Notes: generated by a model not told the origin, from the letters alone. A stretch of 64,000 nt of DNA from Dokdonella_A sp051958935 (GCF_051958935.1 NZ_JBQCFP010000197.1:49314-113313); one strand, 5' to 3'; positions 8,629 to 18,242 are shown, numbered from the stretch's first letter. A program made the numbers and translations.

Positions 8629-9401
8629 TCAGCTACGCAACCCGACGCCCCGCCGAAGCAACGTCAACGCAATCGCCGCGAGCACGACCGCGAACGCGAG
8701 CATGACTGCGTAGGCCGTCCACATCGGGATGTCGCTGATGCCGAGCAGGCCGTAGCGGAACGCGTTGACCATGTAGAGGATCGGGTTCGCATGGCTGATC
8801 TCGCGCCACGGCGAGCCGAGCTGGTTGACGGAATAGAACACGCCGCCGAGATAGGTGAGCGGCGTGAGCACGAAGGTCGGCACCAGCGCGATGTCGTCGA
8901 ACTTCTTCGCGTAGACCGCATTGACGAAGCCGGCGAGCGAGAACACGACCGCGGTGAGCAGCACGGTCGAGAGCGTGATCCACGGGTGGTAGAGGTGGAT
9001 GCGCGTGAAGAACAGCGAGATCGCGAGCACGATCAGCGCGACCATCAGCCCGCGCAGCACCGCGCCGGTGACGTAACCGGCGAGCACGACCCAGCTCGGC
9101 ATCGGCGAAGCGAGCATCTCCTCGACGTAGCGGCCGAACTTCGAGCCGAAGAACGAGGACGAGATGTTGCCGTAACTGTTGGTGATCACCGCCATCATGA
9201 TGAGCCCGGGCACGATGTAGTCGATGTACTGGATGCCTTCGGCGACTTCGCCGATGCGGCTGCCCACCATGCGCCCGAAGATGACGAAGTAGAGCGTCAT
9301 CGTGATCGCCGACGGCAGCAGCGTCTGCATCCAGATGCGCAGGATGCGCACGACCTCGCGGCGGGTGATCGTGCCGAACGCGACGAAATTCGGGTTCGCG
9401 C

Positions 9402-9405
<4 letters not shown>
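8629..9405 (-). CDS. yadH: ABC-2 type exporter permease, YadH-like
   Basis: 258 residues with about six membrane spans. It opens with a cytosolic RREVVRILRIWMQTLLPSAITMTLYFVIFG segment typical of ABC-2 permeases and contains the family's central SFFGSKFGRYVEEMLASPMP region. Near the end, ISHANPILYMVNAFRYGLLG matches the YadH branch closely. Its start codon overlaps the stop of the ATPase gene by 4 bp, so the two are translated together. YadGH is a conserved proteobacterial exporter with no firmly established substrate. Confidence 0.92.
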
Positions 9406-10349
<944 letters not shown>

Positions 10350-10395
10350 GGAGCCTTGGAGGGAGCCGGGACGGGGTCGTTCGGCGGCTGCTGGT

Positions 10396-10423
10396 AGTAT
10401 AGCGGGCCGTTTTGCGCGTCCTA
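10396..10423 (-). promoter_or_regulatory. Possible yadGH promoter
   Basis: On the minus strand TAGGAC (10423-10418) and TATACT (10401-10396) are 16 bp apart, giving a leader of about 40 nt before yadG. The -10 is good and the -35 weak. The same AT-rich spot could also serve the divergent reductase. Confidence 0.4.
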
Positions 10424-10435
10424 CGTTCGGTCTCG

Positions 10436-11179
10436 ATGGAACATTTCAAGCTCCGCCTCGCTGCGAGTCACATGCTCGCCCCCACCGTCCGCCACCTCGC
10501 GTTCGAGCGCGAGGACGGTGCGGCGTTCGCCTTCGTGCCAGGCCAGTTCCTGCAGATCCACTTCCACTACGCCGACGGCAAGCCGACCAAGCGCAGCTAT
10601 TCGGTGGCGACCATCGGCGACGGCAAGGGGCCGGTACAGCGCATCGAGATCGCCGTTTCCTACGTCGAGGGCGGCGCGGCGACCGAATTGCTGTCGACGC
10701 TCGACGAGGGCGGCACGATCGAGGCGAGCGGCCCGTACGGACGCTTCTGCCTCATGGACGGCGACACCAACGCACGCTACCTGCTCGTCGCGACCGGCAC
10801 CGGCGTCACGCCGTACCGCGCGATGCTGCCGCAGATCCGCACGCTCACGCGGTCGCGCGGCTGCACGTTCGCGCTCGTCTACGGCGCGCGCAACGAAAGC
10901 GAGCTGCTCTACGGCGAGGAGTTCGAGGCGTTCGCGCGCGAGGTGCCCGGCTTCACCTTCCATCCCTGCCTCAGTCGCACGCCGCGTGCGGTGCCGCGTC
11001 CGCACGACCGTCATGGCCGCGCGCAGGTCGCGCTCGGCGAACTCGGCCCGAATGCGGCGACCGACATCGCTTACCTCTGCGGCAACCCGAACATGGTCGA
11101 CGAGGCGTTCGCGATGCTCAAGGAAGCGGGCCTGCCGGTGCCGCACATCCGCCGCGAGAAATACGTCTCCTCGCGCTGA
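10436..11179 (+). CDS. Ferredoxin--NADP reductase-type flavoprotein
   Basis: 247 residues. The FAD domain has the RSYS motif (residues 53-56) and GPYGRF for FAD contacts. The NAD(P) domain has ATGTGVTPYRAM (dinucleotide-binding loop) and YLCGNPNMVDEAF near the end. The layout matches bacterial Fpr/FNR-like reductases that pass electrons between NADPH and ferredoxin or flavodoxin, in the cytosol. The ATG at 10436 is chosen; an in-frame TTG 24 bp upstream would add MRVLRSVS. Its stop lies 3 bp from the convergent pilus tip gene. Confidence 0.9.
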   Translation: MEHFKLRLAASHMLAPTVRHLAFEREDGAAFAFVPGQFLQIHFHYADGKPTKRSYSVATIGDGKGPVQRIEIAVSYVEGGAATELLSTLDEGGTIEASGPYGRFCLMDGDTNARYLLVATGTGVTPYRAMLPQIRTLTRSRGCTFALVYGARNESELLYGEEFEAFAREVPGFTFHPCLSRTPRAVPRPHDRHGRAQVALGELGPNAATDIAYLCGNPNMVDEAFAMLKEAGLPVPHIRREKYVSSR

Positions 11180-11182
11180 GCC

Positions 11183-12172
11183 TCAGTAGGTCACGGTCAC
11201 CGTGATCTTGTCGCTGTAGGCGCCCGCCGGCATCGGCGCCTGCGGCGCGACGCGGCCGTACACGGAGAGCACCTGCGCGAGACCGGTGCCGCTGCCGGCC
11301 AGCGTGTCGGTATTGAGCGTCGTGCCCCAACGCTGGTTGCGCGCGCTGTTGCGATAGAGCTCGTAGGCGACGCGGCTCGTGCCGCCGGCCATGCGGCGCG
11401 TCGTGCCGAGTGCATTCTGGCCGTTGTCGAGGCCGACCTGCCACGCGGTGTTGCGCGTGCAGGTCATCGTGATCGCCGATTGCTGGTCGATGTTCGCCGC
11501 GAAGTTGCTCGGCACCGAGCCGAAGTTCATGTCGCTCGCAGTGCCGATCTGGCAAAGGGAGGCGACGGTGGCCCGCGCCTGGAAGTCGAAGTTGTCGCTG
11601 CCGTCGCCCGTGCACGTCGCCGGATATGCTGGCGGCCCGAGGATGCTCTCGCTCGCGTTGTAGGTCATCTGCGCGGCATTGCCGCTGAACAGGCTCGAGT
11701 ACGCGCCGGCGGCAAGGCTGGTCTGTCCGGCCGGCACGCGCCCGTAGAGGGTGAGGCTGCCGTTCTGCGTGGTGGTGCCGAGGAACGTGCTCAACTGCAT
11801 GTGCGTGGTCACCGCGGGAAGGCCGGGCGCGGTGGACGAGCCCCAGACGAGGTTGCGCGCCGAATCGCTGTAGATCTGGAAGTTCATCGACTCGGTGCCC
11901 GCCTTCATCGTGCGCGGCGTGTAGCCCGTGCCGCCCGAGCCGGGTCCGATGTTGAAGCACAGGGTCACCGACGAGCCGCTCAGGAAGCCGGTGAAGGAAC
12001 ACCGGTAGTTGAGCGTCGCCGTCGTGTCGACGAGCGCGCCGGTCGGGTCGACGTTGCCGAACACGAGGTCGGACACCGAGGTGATGCTGCAACTCGTCGC
12101 CGCCGACGCGCCCTGCGCGGCGGCGAGGAGCAAGAGCAGCGCGGCGATGCGCGTGCGGATGCGGATCATCAT
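11183..12172 (-). CDS. Two-domain spore-coat-U pilus tip protein (CsuE/CupE6-like)
   Basis: 329 residues with a signal peptide ending ASA. There are two spore coat protein U (SCPU) domains. The first runs from about residue 28 (SCSITSVSDLVFGNVDPTG) to 190, and the second from about 195 to the end. The second carries CQIGTASDMNFGSVPSNF, then LDNGQNALGTTRRMAGGTSRVAYELYRNSARNQRWG. Each domain has its cysteines and ends in the beta-strand/VYGRV pattern of donor-strand pilins. The C-terminus ITVTVTY parallels the major subunit. Two-domain SCPU proteins cap archaic chaperone-usher pili as tip adhesins. The start overlaps the usher stop by 4 bp, making it the last gene of the operon. Confidence 0.88.
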   Translation of the reverse strand: MMIRIRTRIAALLLLLAAAQGASAATSCSITSVSDLVFGNVDPTGALVDTTATLNYRCSFTGFLSGSSVTLCFNIGPGSGGTGYTPRTMKAGTESMNFQIYSDSARNLVWGSSTAPGLPAVTTHMQLSTFLGTTTQNGSLTLYGRVPAGQTSLAAGAYSSLFSGNAAQMTYNASESILGPPAYPATCTGDGSDNFDFQARATVASLCQIGTASDMNFGSVPSNFAANIDQQSAITMTCTRNTAWQVGLDNGQNALGTTRRMAGGTSRVAYELYRNSARNQRWGTTLNTDTLAGSGTGLAQVLSVYGRVAPQAPMPAGAYSDKITVTVTY

Positions 12173-14559
12173 GGCTTCTCCTCGACGCAGCGCAGCGGGC
12201 CGAGCTGCGTGATCGCGTCGTTCGAGTCGGGCACGTCGATGCGCACGACGCAGGCGCCGGCCGGGCCGTCCACGCGTGCGCGCTGGCTCCGTTCGAGCCC
12301 TTCCAGGTAGACGACGCCGTCGAACCCGACGAGCGCCGCGTCGCCCTCGCGGCCTTCGATGCGCACGCGGCTGCCGAGCGCGAGCGGCGCGCCCTTCGCG
12401 TCGACGAGCGCGACCTGCGCGGCGCGCGACTGCTTCATGCCGAAGCGCACGAAAGTGCCGGCGCGATCGGCCGGCGTCGCGTCGGCGCTGACGCGTTCGA
12501 CCTGCATGTTCGCGGGCAGCTGCATCGGGTCGATCGACAGGCGGTTGTGCTGGTACGCGTTGAGCCGCGCGACGAGCAGCAGGCCGTCGTCGTCGGTCTG
12601 GCCGATGGTACGGTTCTCGAGCTGCACCGGCACGCCGGCGACGCCGTCGGTGGAGACCACCGCGAACGCATCGTCGATCGCGCGCGAGGCGAACACGTGG
12701 CCGCCGATGAGGGCGAACGCACCGCTCGCGCCGCCGTAGCCGTAGTGGCTGTCGCCGAGCGCGCTGACGCCGATGCTCGCCGCGCCGCGGTTGCCGAGCC
12801 AGCTCGCTTCCGCGGCGCCGCCATGGCTGCCGCCGTCGCCGCCCTCGCCCAGCAGGCGCCAGCCGAAGCCGCCGTCGCCGGGCACCGGCTGGCTCGCCTG
12901 CACGGCGACGCCGTCCGAATCCTGCCGGTGCTGCAGGCTCGCGCTCACGCTGCGCCGGCTCGCGAGGCTCCAGGTCACGCTGGCGAACACGCTGCGGTCG
13001 CGCGCGCGTTCGAGGTTGTGGTTGATGCCGATGTTGAGCGACAGGGCCCCGCCGAACGTGTCGGACCAGAACATGCCGGCATAGCGTGCCGTCGGTTCGC
13101 CCGTGTACGCCTGGCGCAGGTAGTTGACGCCGAGCGAGCCCGCGTGGGCCGTGGCGACGCTGAACGTGGCGCGGTCGGTCGCGCGCGGCGGTGCCGGTCC
13201 ATAGGCCGAAGCGGCGTCGCGATAGCCCTTCTGCGCGCGCGCGCTGTCGAACGAGAACGCGAACCGGCGGTCGGCCCAGCTGTAGCCGAGCGTGACCTGG
13301 CCCGCGCCGTCGCCGTGCGCATCGCTGCGCGCGACCGAGGCGCTCACCACGCCGCCACGGCTGCCGAGCAGCCAGACGCCGCCGACGCCGCCGAGCGCGA
13401 GGCCCGGCGCATGTTCGCCGTGCGCTTCGAGCGTGAAGCGGTCGCTGACGCCGTAGCGGAGGCTGCCGATGCCGAGCAGGTCGCTGCCGTAGTCGAACGA
13501 GGTGATGCCGTAGTTGCGCCGCACGTAGCCGACATCGACCGACCAGTCGGCGAGGCCGCGGGCGAGGAGCTGCCGGCTCGCGTAGAGCGAGAGGTCGACC
13601 GTGCTCGCGCGGCCGAGCGCATCGGTGACGACGAGCTGCGCGCTACCGGCGCCGTTGATCACCGGCACCGTGTTGAGCTGGAACGGCCCGGGCGCGACCT
13701 GGCCGCTGTACTGGCGCACGCCGTCGACGTAGAGGTCGACCGCTGACGGCAGCGTCGCCGAGCCGAAGAAGGCCGGCAGCGGCGTCGTCACGCGGTACGG
13801 CTGCAGGCCGAAATCGGTGCCGATCGAAATGCCGCCGATGCGCGTCGCGCGCGTCCAGTCGAGCGCGTCGGTGACGGTGTCGCCGATGCGCAGGCGCAGC
13901 ATCGAAGCGGGGAAGGCGAGCTGCCAGCTCGTATCGAGCCGCGCCGAGTCGCCGCGCCAGCCGCCGCCGTCCACGCGCGCGCCGCGCGTGATCGCGGTCG
14001 TCTCGAACACGCCGGCGCGATCGGCGAATGCGCGCAGGTCCGTGGTCGCGGCGACCGATCGCGTGCCGTCGCCGGCTGTCGCGTACAGGTCGTAGTCGAG
14101 CACCGCGCCCGGCGAACTGGTCGCGTGCGGTGCGTCGAAAGCCTGGGCATTGAGCGTCTGCGTCGCGAGCGAGAGGCGGCCGAGCGGCGCGGTGAGCGCG
14201 ATGCGCTGGCGCTCGGCGTCGAACTCGACGACGACGTCGCCGAGCGAGGCGAGCGGCAACGGATCCGCCGCAGCGGGGTCGATCGCGAAGCCGAGCGCGC
14301 GCAGGGTGGACGCACGCACCCACAGCGCGCCGTCGCGCTGGTCGAAATGCGCGAGCCGTCCCGTCGCGACGCGATTGAGGGTGACGTCGAGGTAGAGGCT
14401 CGTGCCGCGCACCCACGCCTCGTCGTCGGCGATGAGGCCGCTGTCCGTCGTTTGCGCGTGTCCATGCGGCGCGCCCAGGGCGAACGCCGCGGCTGTGACG
14501 CAGCGGGCCAGCGCACTACGGGCGCTGATCGATCGTCGCCACAACGCGTTCGACCGCAT
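12169..14559 (-). CDS. Outer-membrane fimbrial usher (CsuD/CupE5-like)
   Basis: 796 residues. A basic N-terminal extension and hydrophobic signal precede an N-terminal usher domain (DEAWVRGTSLYLDVTLN...). The 24-strand barrel follows with its plug, including the VDLYVDGVRQYSGQVAPGPFQLNTVP segment that is strongly conserved in ushers. C-terminal plug-like domains complete the protein (GVPVQLENRTIGQTDDDGLLLV; RIEGREGDAALVGFDGVVYLEGL). Length is typical for the archaic clade. It secretes and assembles the SCPU subunits delivered by the chaperone. The ATG at 14559 lies 44 bp inside the chaperone reading frame, so the genes are coupled. Confidence 0.92.
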   Translation of the reverse strand: MRSNALWRRSISARSALARCVTAAAFALGAPHGHAQTTDSGLIADDEAWVRGTSLYLDVTLNRVATGRLAHFDQRDGALWVRASTLRALGFAIDPAAADPLPLASLGDVVVEFDAERQRIALTAPLGRLSLATQTLNAQAFDAPHATSSPGAVLDYDLYATAGDGTRSVAATTDLRAFADRAGVFETTAITRGARVDGGGWRGDSARLDTSWQLAFPASMLRLRIGDTVTDALDWTRATRIGGISIGTDFGLQPYRVTTPLPAFFGSATLPSAVDLYVDGVRQYSGQVAPGPFQLNTVPVINGAGSAQLVVTDALGRASTVDLSLYASRQLLARGLADWSVDVGYVRRNYGITSFDYGSDLLGIGSLRYGVSDRFTLEAHGEHAPGLALGGVGGVWLLGSRGGVVSASVARSDAHGDGAGQVTLGYSWADRRFAFSFDSARAQKGYRDAASAYGPAPPRATDRATFSVATAHAGSLGVNYLRQAYTGEPTARYAGMFWSDTFGGALSLNIGINHNLERARDRSVFASVTWSLASRRSVSASLQHRQDSDGVAVQASQPVPGDGGFGWRLLGEGGDGGSHGGAAEASWLGNRGAASIGVSALGDSHYGYGGASGAFALIGGHVFASRAIDDAFAVVSTDGVAGVPVQLENRTIGQTDDDGLLLVARLNAYQHNRLSIDPMQLPANMQVERVSADATPADRAGTFVRFGMKQSRAAQVALVDAKGAPLALGSRVRIEGREGDAALVGFDGVVYLEGLERSQRARVDGPAGACVVRIDVPDSNDAITQLGPLRCVEEKP

Positions 14560-15277
14560 CGCCGTTGATCCTCGATTGCAAGTGCGCGTCGCGCGTGCCG
14601 GCCGGGATCTTCACCGCCCAGCGCATCGTGCTTCCTGGCAGCACGTAGCCGAGCAGGCCCGGCACGAGTTCATCGCGCTGGCCGTGCGATTCGAGCGCGA
14701 GGTTGCCGAGCTGGGCGTGCGTGCCGCCGTCGTTGCGCACTTCCAGTGCGGTTTCGCCGTCGCGTTCGACGAGCGTGCCGTGGAGGTCGGGGCCCGTCTG
14801 GCCTTCGGCCGTGACGAACACCGGAATCGAGTAGCGCAGCACGAACTTGAGCTGCGTGCCGGCGGCCGCAGGTGGCGGCGTTGCCGCGTCAGCGACCGGT
14901 TCGTCCACCGGCAGCTCGTCGACGATGATGCGGTAGGCCGCTTCGGCGCGCGTTGGCGGCAGGCCGACTCGGATCACGCGTACGAGCTGGCGCGCACCGG
15001 GTGCGAGCTCCAGCATCGGTGGGCTGATCGCGAGCGCGCGCGACGGCTCGAGGTGTTCCTCGCCGCCGCGTTGCGTCCATTCGTACACGCGCGCCTGTGC
15101 GTGCAGGGCCTCGGCGCTCGTGTTGGTGAGCCACAGGCCGTCGGCGTTCTGCGCGGGGCCCAGGCTCAGCGTCGTCGGTGCGACCTGCAGTCCGGTCGCC
15201 CCGGCCGCGCCGGCGAGCGCGAGCGAAAGCAGCGAAGACGCCAGCAGCGTCGTGCCATGGTTCATTCGCCCGCGCAT
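14516..15277 (-). CDS. Periplasmic pilus chaperone (PapD-like, CsuC/CupE4 type)
   Basis: 253 residues with a signal peptide (LLASSLLSLALAGAAGA). The first immunoglobulin-like domain contains the subunit-binding edge strand and RQLVRVIRVGLPPTRAEAAYRIIVDELP, the chaperone signature of the archaic/sigma clade. The second domain follows at about residue 150. Three in-frame ATGs lie close together (15283, 15277, 15265). The one at 15277 is placed best relative to GAGG (8 nt), while 15283 is too close. The gene begins about 10 bp after the major subunit stop and overlaps the usher by 44 bp. It caps subunits in the periplasm and hands them to the usher. Confidence 0.9.
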   Translation of the reverse strand: MRGRMNHGTTLLASSLLSLALAGAAGATGLQVAPTTLSLGPAQNADGLWLTNTSAEALHAQARVYEWTQRGGEEHLEPSRALAISPPMLELAPGARQLVRVIRVGLPPTRAEAAYRIIVDELPVDEPVADAATPPPAAAGTQLKFVLRYSIPVFVTAEGQTGPDLHGTLVERDGETALEVRNDGGTHAQLGNLALESHGQRDELVPGLLGYVLPGSTMRWAVKIPAGTRDAHLQSRINGDAVERVVATIDQRP

Positions 15278-15287
15278 CGGCATCGCC

Positions 15288-15791
15288 TCAGTACGTGACC
15301 GTCGCGGTCACGACGTCGGTATAGCTCAGCGCCGGGAAATTCGCACTCGGCACGCGGCCGAAGACCGGCACGTTCTGCGTCGCGCCCGTGCCGCTGCCGG
15401 AATAGACGTTGCCGCCGGCGCCCGTCGTGCTGCCCCAGACGTCCGCCGCGGTGCGGGTCGTGGCGCGATAGAGCTGGTACGGCACGAGGTTGGTGCCGTT
15501 CTTCATCTTGCGCGTGTTGACGTCGGCGCCGTTCTGGCCGTTGTCGAGCGCGATGGTGTAGGCGGTCTGCGGCGTGCAGTTGATGTTGAGGGAGCCCTGC
15601 GCGTCGGTATTGACCGCGGTGGAGGCCACGGTACCGAAGTTGACGTCGGTCGCCGCGGTCGTGTGGATGTCGCAGGTGCTGGTGATCGTGAGCTTGACGT
15701 TGAACGTGGTGCTGTCGGTCGCGGCGAACGCGGAACCGGCGAAGCAGGTCGCGAGCGCGAGAGTGAGGATGCGAACCTTGTTGGAAAACAT
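15288..15791 (-). CDS. Spore-coat-U major pilus subunit (CsuA/B or CupE1-like)
   Basis: 167 residues with signal peptide MFSNKVRILTLALATCFAGSAFA. A single SCPU domain contains TFNVKLTITSTCDI near the N-terminus (donor strand followed by the first Cys), DVNFGTV, and INCTPQTAYTIALDNGQNG. Further on are MKNGTNLVPYQLYR and the closing PVFGRVPSANFPALSYTDVVTATVTY. The layout matches the repeating subunit of archaic pili. It is the first gene of the operon, 95 nt downstream of a predicted sigma-54 start site. It is the only single-domain subunit in the operon, whereas Csu-type loci usually carry several. Confidence 0.9.
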   Translation of the reverse strand: MFSNKVRILTLALATCFAGSAFAATDSTTFNVKLTITSTCDIHTTAATDVNFGTVASTAVNTDAQGSLNINCTPQTAYTIALDNGQNGADVNTRKMKNGTNLVPYQLYRATTRTAADVWGSTTGAGGNVYSGSGTGATQNVPVFGRVPSANFPALSYTDVVTATVTY

Positions 15792-15893
15792 GACCGTGTA
15801 CCCCTTCAGAATGGATGTCCAGTCGCGGACGGAGACCCGCATCGAGCGAAATCGACCCGTTCAGGAATCGTCGACAAGCGCAGGCGCAGGGGT

Positions 15894-15913
15894 CTAAGCA
15901 AGGGGTGTGCCAA
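15894..15913 (-). promoter_or_regulatory. Sigma-54 (RpoN) promoter of the pilus operon
   Basis: Read on the minus strand the site is TTGGCACACCCCTTGCTTAG. GG at 15911-15910 (-24) and GC at 15899-15898 (-12) are exactly 10 nt apart. The core agrees with the consensus TGGCAC(A/G)-N4-TTGC(A/T) at every fixed position. Transcription would start near 15886, about 95 nt before the subunit ATG. Such promoters need an enhancer-binding activator bound upstream; candidate sites lie at 16036-16055 and 16093-16099. Confidence 0.85.
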
Positions 15914-16035
15914 TTGAGAACCACGTCACATTTCGGCAGAGCATGACAATAAGTGGATCTACGTAGGCGCGCGTCGTCGCATTCGCGCCTTCGCCCGCGA
16001 AATTTGCGCGAGTGCGGCAATGAGCGCGGGCGGGC

Positions 16036-16055
16036 CTGTCAAGGACATTTGACAG
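16036..16055. promoter_or_regulatory. Palindrome CTGTCAA-N6-TTGACAG
   Basis: Perfect 7-bp arms separated by 6 bp, with a further TTGACAG half-site at 16093-16099, directly before the ATG at 16109. It lies about 125 bp upstream of the sigma-54 -24 element, the normal place for an activator enhancer. It is also 54-73 bp upstream of the divergent XRE operon. It could be an enhancer for the pilus, an operator for the XRE protein, or shared by both. Confidence 0.6.
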
Positions 16056-16108
16056 ATCGGCGGTCGAAGGCGCAGCATTCTGTAAAGCGAACTTGACAGG
16101 TCGACGCG

Positions 16109-16507
16109 ATGTTCCGCGACTACTTCTGCGCTGGCACCACGCCGCGCTACTGGCGACTCACCGCGGTGCTGATGCTGCTGTACCTCGGCGGCATCGCGGT
16201 CGCATTCAGGTTCGGCCCGGGCTTCACCTCGCCCTTCGCGCGCGCCACCGCGGCGCTCGCGCCGGTGCCACCCGTACTCGGCTTCGTGCTGCTCGAGTTC
16301 CGCCGCATCCGTGCGACCGACGAGCTGCGCCAGCGGATCGAACTCGAAGCGGCGACCTCGGCGCTCGCCCTCGGCGTACCGCTGCTGCTCGCGCTCGGCC
16401 TGCTCGACGGCGCGGGCGTGCTCGCCGTGCGCATGATCCTCGCCTCGCCGCTGCTGATCGGCATCTACCTGCTCGCGCAGCTGTGGGCGCACCGGCGCTA
16501 CCGATGA
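16109..16507 (+). CDS. Small four-helix membrane protein, unknown
   Basis: 132 residues with four hydrophobic segments (about 17-35, 48-66, 85-105, 108-126) and a basic C-terminus (WAHRRYR). No family recognised. The ATG at 16109 follows a TTGACAGGTCGACG stretch without a clear ribosome site. The stop overlaps the XRE gene start by 4 bp. Pairs of a small membrane protein with a short XRE regulator of this type are common ahead of efflux or stress genes, and the membrane protein may sense or tether. That role is inference. Confidence 0.8.
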   Translation: MFRDYFCAGTTPRYWRLTAVLMLLYLGGIAVAFRFGPGFTSPFARATAALAPVPPVLGFVLLEFRRIRATDELRQRIELEAATSALALGVPLLLALGLLDGAGVLAVRMILASPLLIGIYLLAQLWAHRRYR

Positions 16508-16698
16508 ACAACCAGGTACGCGCGCTGCGCGAGGCGAAGGGCTGGTCGCAGGGCGAACTCGCCGAGCAGCTCGCGGTCTCGCGCCAGACCGTCAACGCGA
16601 TCGAGACCGGCAAGTACGACCCGAGCCTGCCGCTCGCCTTCCGCATCGCGCGGCTGTTCCGCAAGCCGATCGAAGCGATCTTCCATCCGGAGGCATGA
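16504..16698 (+). CDS. Small XRE-family (Cro/CI-type) transcriptional regulator
   Basis: 64 residues, essentially only a helix-turn-helix. MNNQVRALREAKGWSQGELAEQ is followed by LAVSRQTVNAIETGKYDPSL and then AFRIARLFRKPIEAIFHPEA. This is the compact subgroup typified by YozG/YgzD-like proteins. It overlaps its upstream and downstream genes by 4 bp each. It probably regulates its own operon; the CTGTCAA-N6-TTGACAG palindrome upstream is a candidate operator. No effector domain is present, so a signal would have to come through the neighbouring membrane protein or another partner. Confidence 0.92.
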   Translation: MNNQVRALREAKGWSQGELAEQLAVSRQTVNAIETGKYDPSLPLAFRIARLFRKPIEAIFHPEA

Positions 16699-18242
16699 GA
16701 ACGATGGACTCCCGCAAGGCCCTCAAGGCAGCCGCGATCGTGGTCGCGCTCGCCGCGCTCGCCGGCAAGGTGCTCTGGCGCGCGGACGAACGTGCCGCGG
16801 CGCCCGGCGCCGACCTCGTGCAGACGCCGGGCGAGCGCGGCTTCACGCTCGGCTCGCTCGCATTCGCACCGTGCGAACTCGACACCGGCCAGACCGCGGC
16901 GACGACCTCGGCCTGGTGCGCGCCGTTCCAGGTGCCCGAGGACTGGCAGCATCCGGACGGTCGCCGCATCGACCTCAAGCTCGCGCTCGTGCGCGGCAGT
17001 GCGGCGCTCGCCGAGCGTGACCTCGTCGTGCTGCTCGCGGGGGGACCGGGCCAGGCCGCGACCGAGGCATGGCCGCGCGCGCGCGCGGGCTTCGCGCCGC
17101 TCCTCGAGCATCGCAACGTGCTGCTGCTCGACCAGCGCGGCACGGGCGGCTCGAACGCGCTCGACTGCAAGCGGGGCGACGACGCCGAGGTCGAGCAGCC
17201 GTTCGACCTCGAGCGCGTGCGCGCGCAGACGCGCGCCTGCCTCGATACGGTGTCGGCCCACGCCAACCCGCGCTTCTACACGACCGGCGACGCGCTGCGG
17301 GACCTCGAAGCCGTGCGCGCCGCGCTCGGCGGCCCCGAGTTCGATCTCGTCGGCGTGTCCTACGGTACGCGCGTCGCACAGCAGTACGCGTCGCGCTATC
17401 CGCAAGGTGTGCGCAGCGTCGTTCTCGACAGCGCGGTGCCCAACGAGCATGTGCTCGGCACCGAATTCGCGCGCAACCTCGATGTCGCGCTGCAGGCGCA
17501 GTTCGCCGCCTGCAGCGCCACCCCCGCCTGTGCCAAGGCGTACGGCGATCCGTGGGCGAACCTGCTGCGCCTGCGCGAACGCCTGCGCGCGGCGCCGGTC
17601 GACGTCGCCTATCGCGACCCGTTCGATCACGCGCAGCGCACGATGCGGCTGGGGCCGACGGCGCTGGCCGGGCTCGTGCGCATGTACGCCTACCTACCCG
17701 AGACGAGCGCGCTGCTGCCGCTCGGCATCGCGCGCGCGCTGGATGGCGACTACGCCTCGCTCGCCGGGCAGATCCGCATGCTCGGCCGCGACCTCGAAAG
17801 CCTCGCCGACAACGCGATGCAGCTCTCGGTGATCTGCAGCGAGGACGCCGATCTGCTGCCGGCGCACAACGACGACGCGGCGACCCTGCTCGGCAGCGAA
17901 TTCGTCGAGACGTTGCGCGCGCAATGCGCGATCTGGCCGCACGGCACGCGCGCCGAGGACTTCCATGCGCCGTTCACGAGCGACAAGCCGGTGCTTCTGC
18001 TCGCCGGGGAATTCGACCCGGTGACGCCGCCGCGCTACGCCGAGCAGATCTCGAAAACCCTGCCGAACGGGCGCGTGCTCGTCGCGAAAGGACAGGGCCA
18101 CAGCGTAATGGCGCGCGGCTGCCTGCCCAAGCTCGTCGCGCGCTTCGTCGACACGCTCGACGCGGCCGCGCTCGACGCCGGCTGCATCGCCGACTTTGCC
18201 GCGCAGCCTGCCTTCATCGACTTCAACGGAGCCGCGCCATGA
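16695..18242 (+). CDS. S33-family alpha/beta hydrolase (proline iminopeptidase/TAP-like), membrane-anchored or exported
   Basis: 515 residues. An N-terminal hydrophobic segment (residues 8-24, ALKAAAIVVALAALAGKVLW) points to export or anchoring. The hydrolase fold shows VVLLAGGPGQ (oxyanion hole HGGPG-like) and the LLDQRGTGGS element. The nucleophile elbow is GVSYG with Ser222, the acid lies in LAGEFDPVTPP, and the His in GQGHSVMARG. The C-terminal TAP-like region with its Cys residues (SVICSED, ARGCLPK) matches secreted tripeptidyl/proline aminopeptidases. It overlaps both neighbours by a few bases (XRE before, ABC ATPase after), so the hydrolase is an integral part of an exporter operon. 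The substrate is unknown. Confidence 0.87.
   Translation: MRTMDSRKALKAAAIVVALAALAGKVLWRADERAAAPGADLVQTPGERGFTLGSLAFAPCELDTGQTAATTSAWCAPFQVPEDWQHPDGRRIDLKLALVRGSAALAERDLVVLLAGGPGQAATEAWPRARAGFAPLLEHRNVLLLDQRGTGGSNALDCKRGDDAEVEQPFDLERVRAQTRACLDTVSAHANPRFYTTGDALRDLEAVRAALGGPEFDLVGVSYGTRVAQQYASRYPQGVRSVVLDSAVPNEHVLGTEFARNLDVALQAQFAACSATPACAKAYGDPWANLLRLRERLRAAPVDVAYRDPFDHAQRTMRLGPTALAGLVRMYAYLPETSALLPLGIARALDGDYASLAGQIRMLGRDLESLADNAMQLSVICSEDADLLPAHNDDAATLLGSEFVETLRAQCAIWPHGTRAEDFHAPFTSDKPVLLLAGEFDPVTPPRYAEQISKTLPNGRVLVAKGQGHSVMARGCLPKLVARFVDTLDAAALDAGCIADFAAQPAFIDFNGAAP

Noticed and set aside
16049..16054. TTGACA as a -35 box for the XRE operon
   Set aside because: No acceptable -10 at 16-18 bp; it is better explained as one arm of the palindrome.
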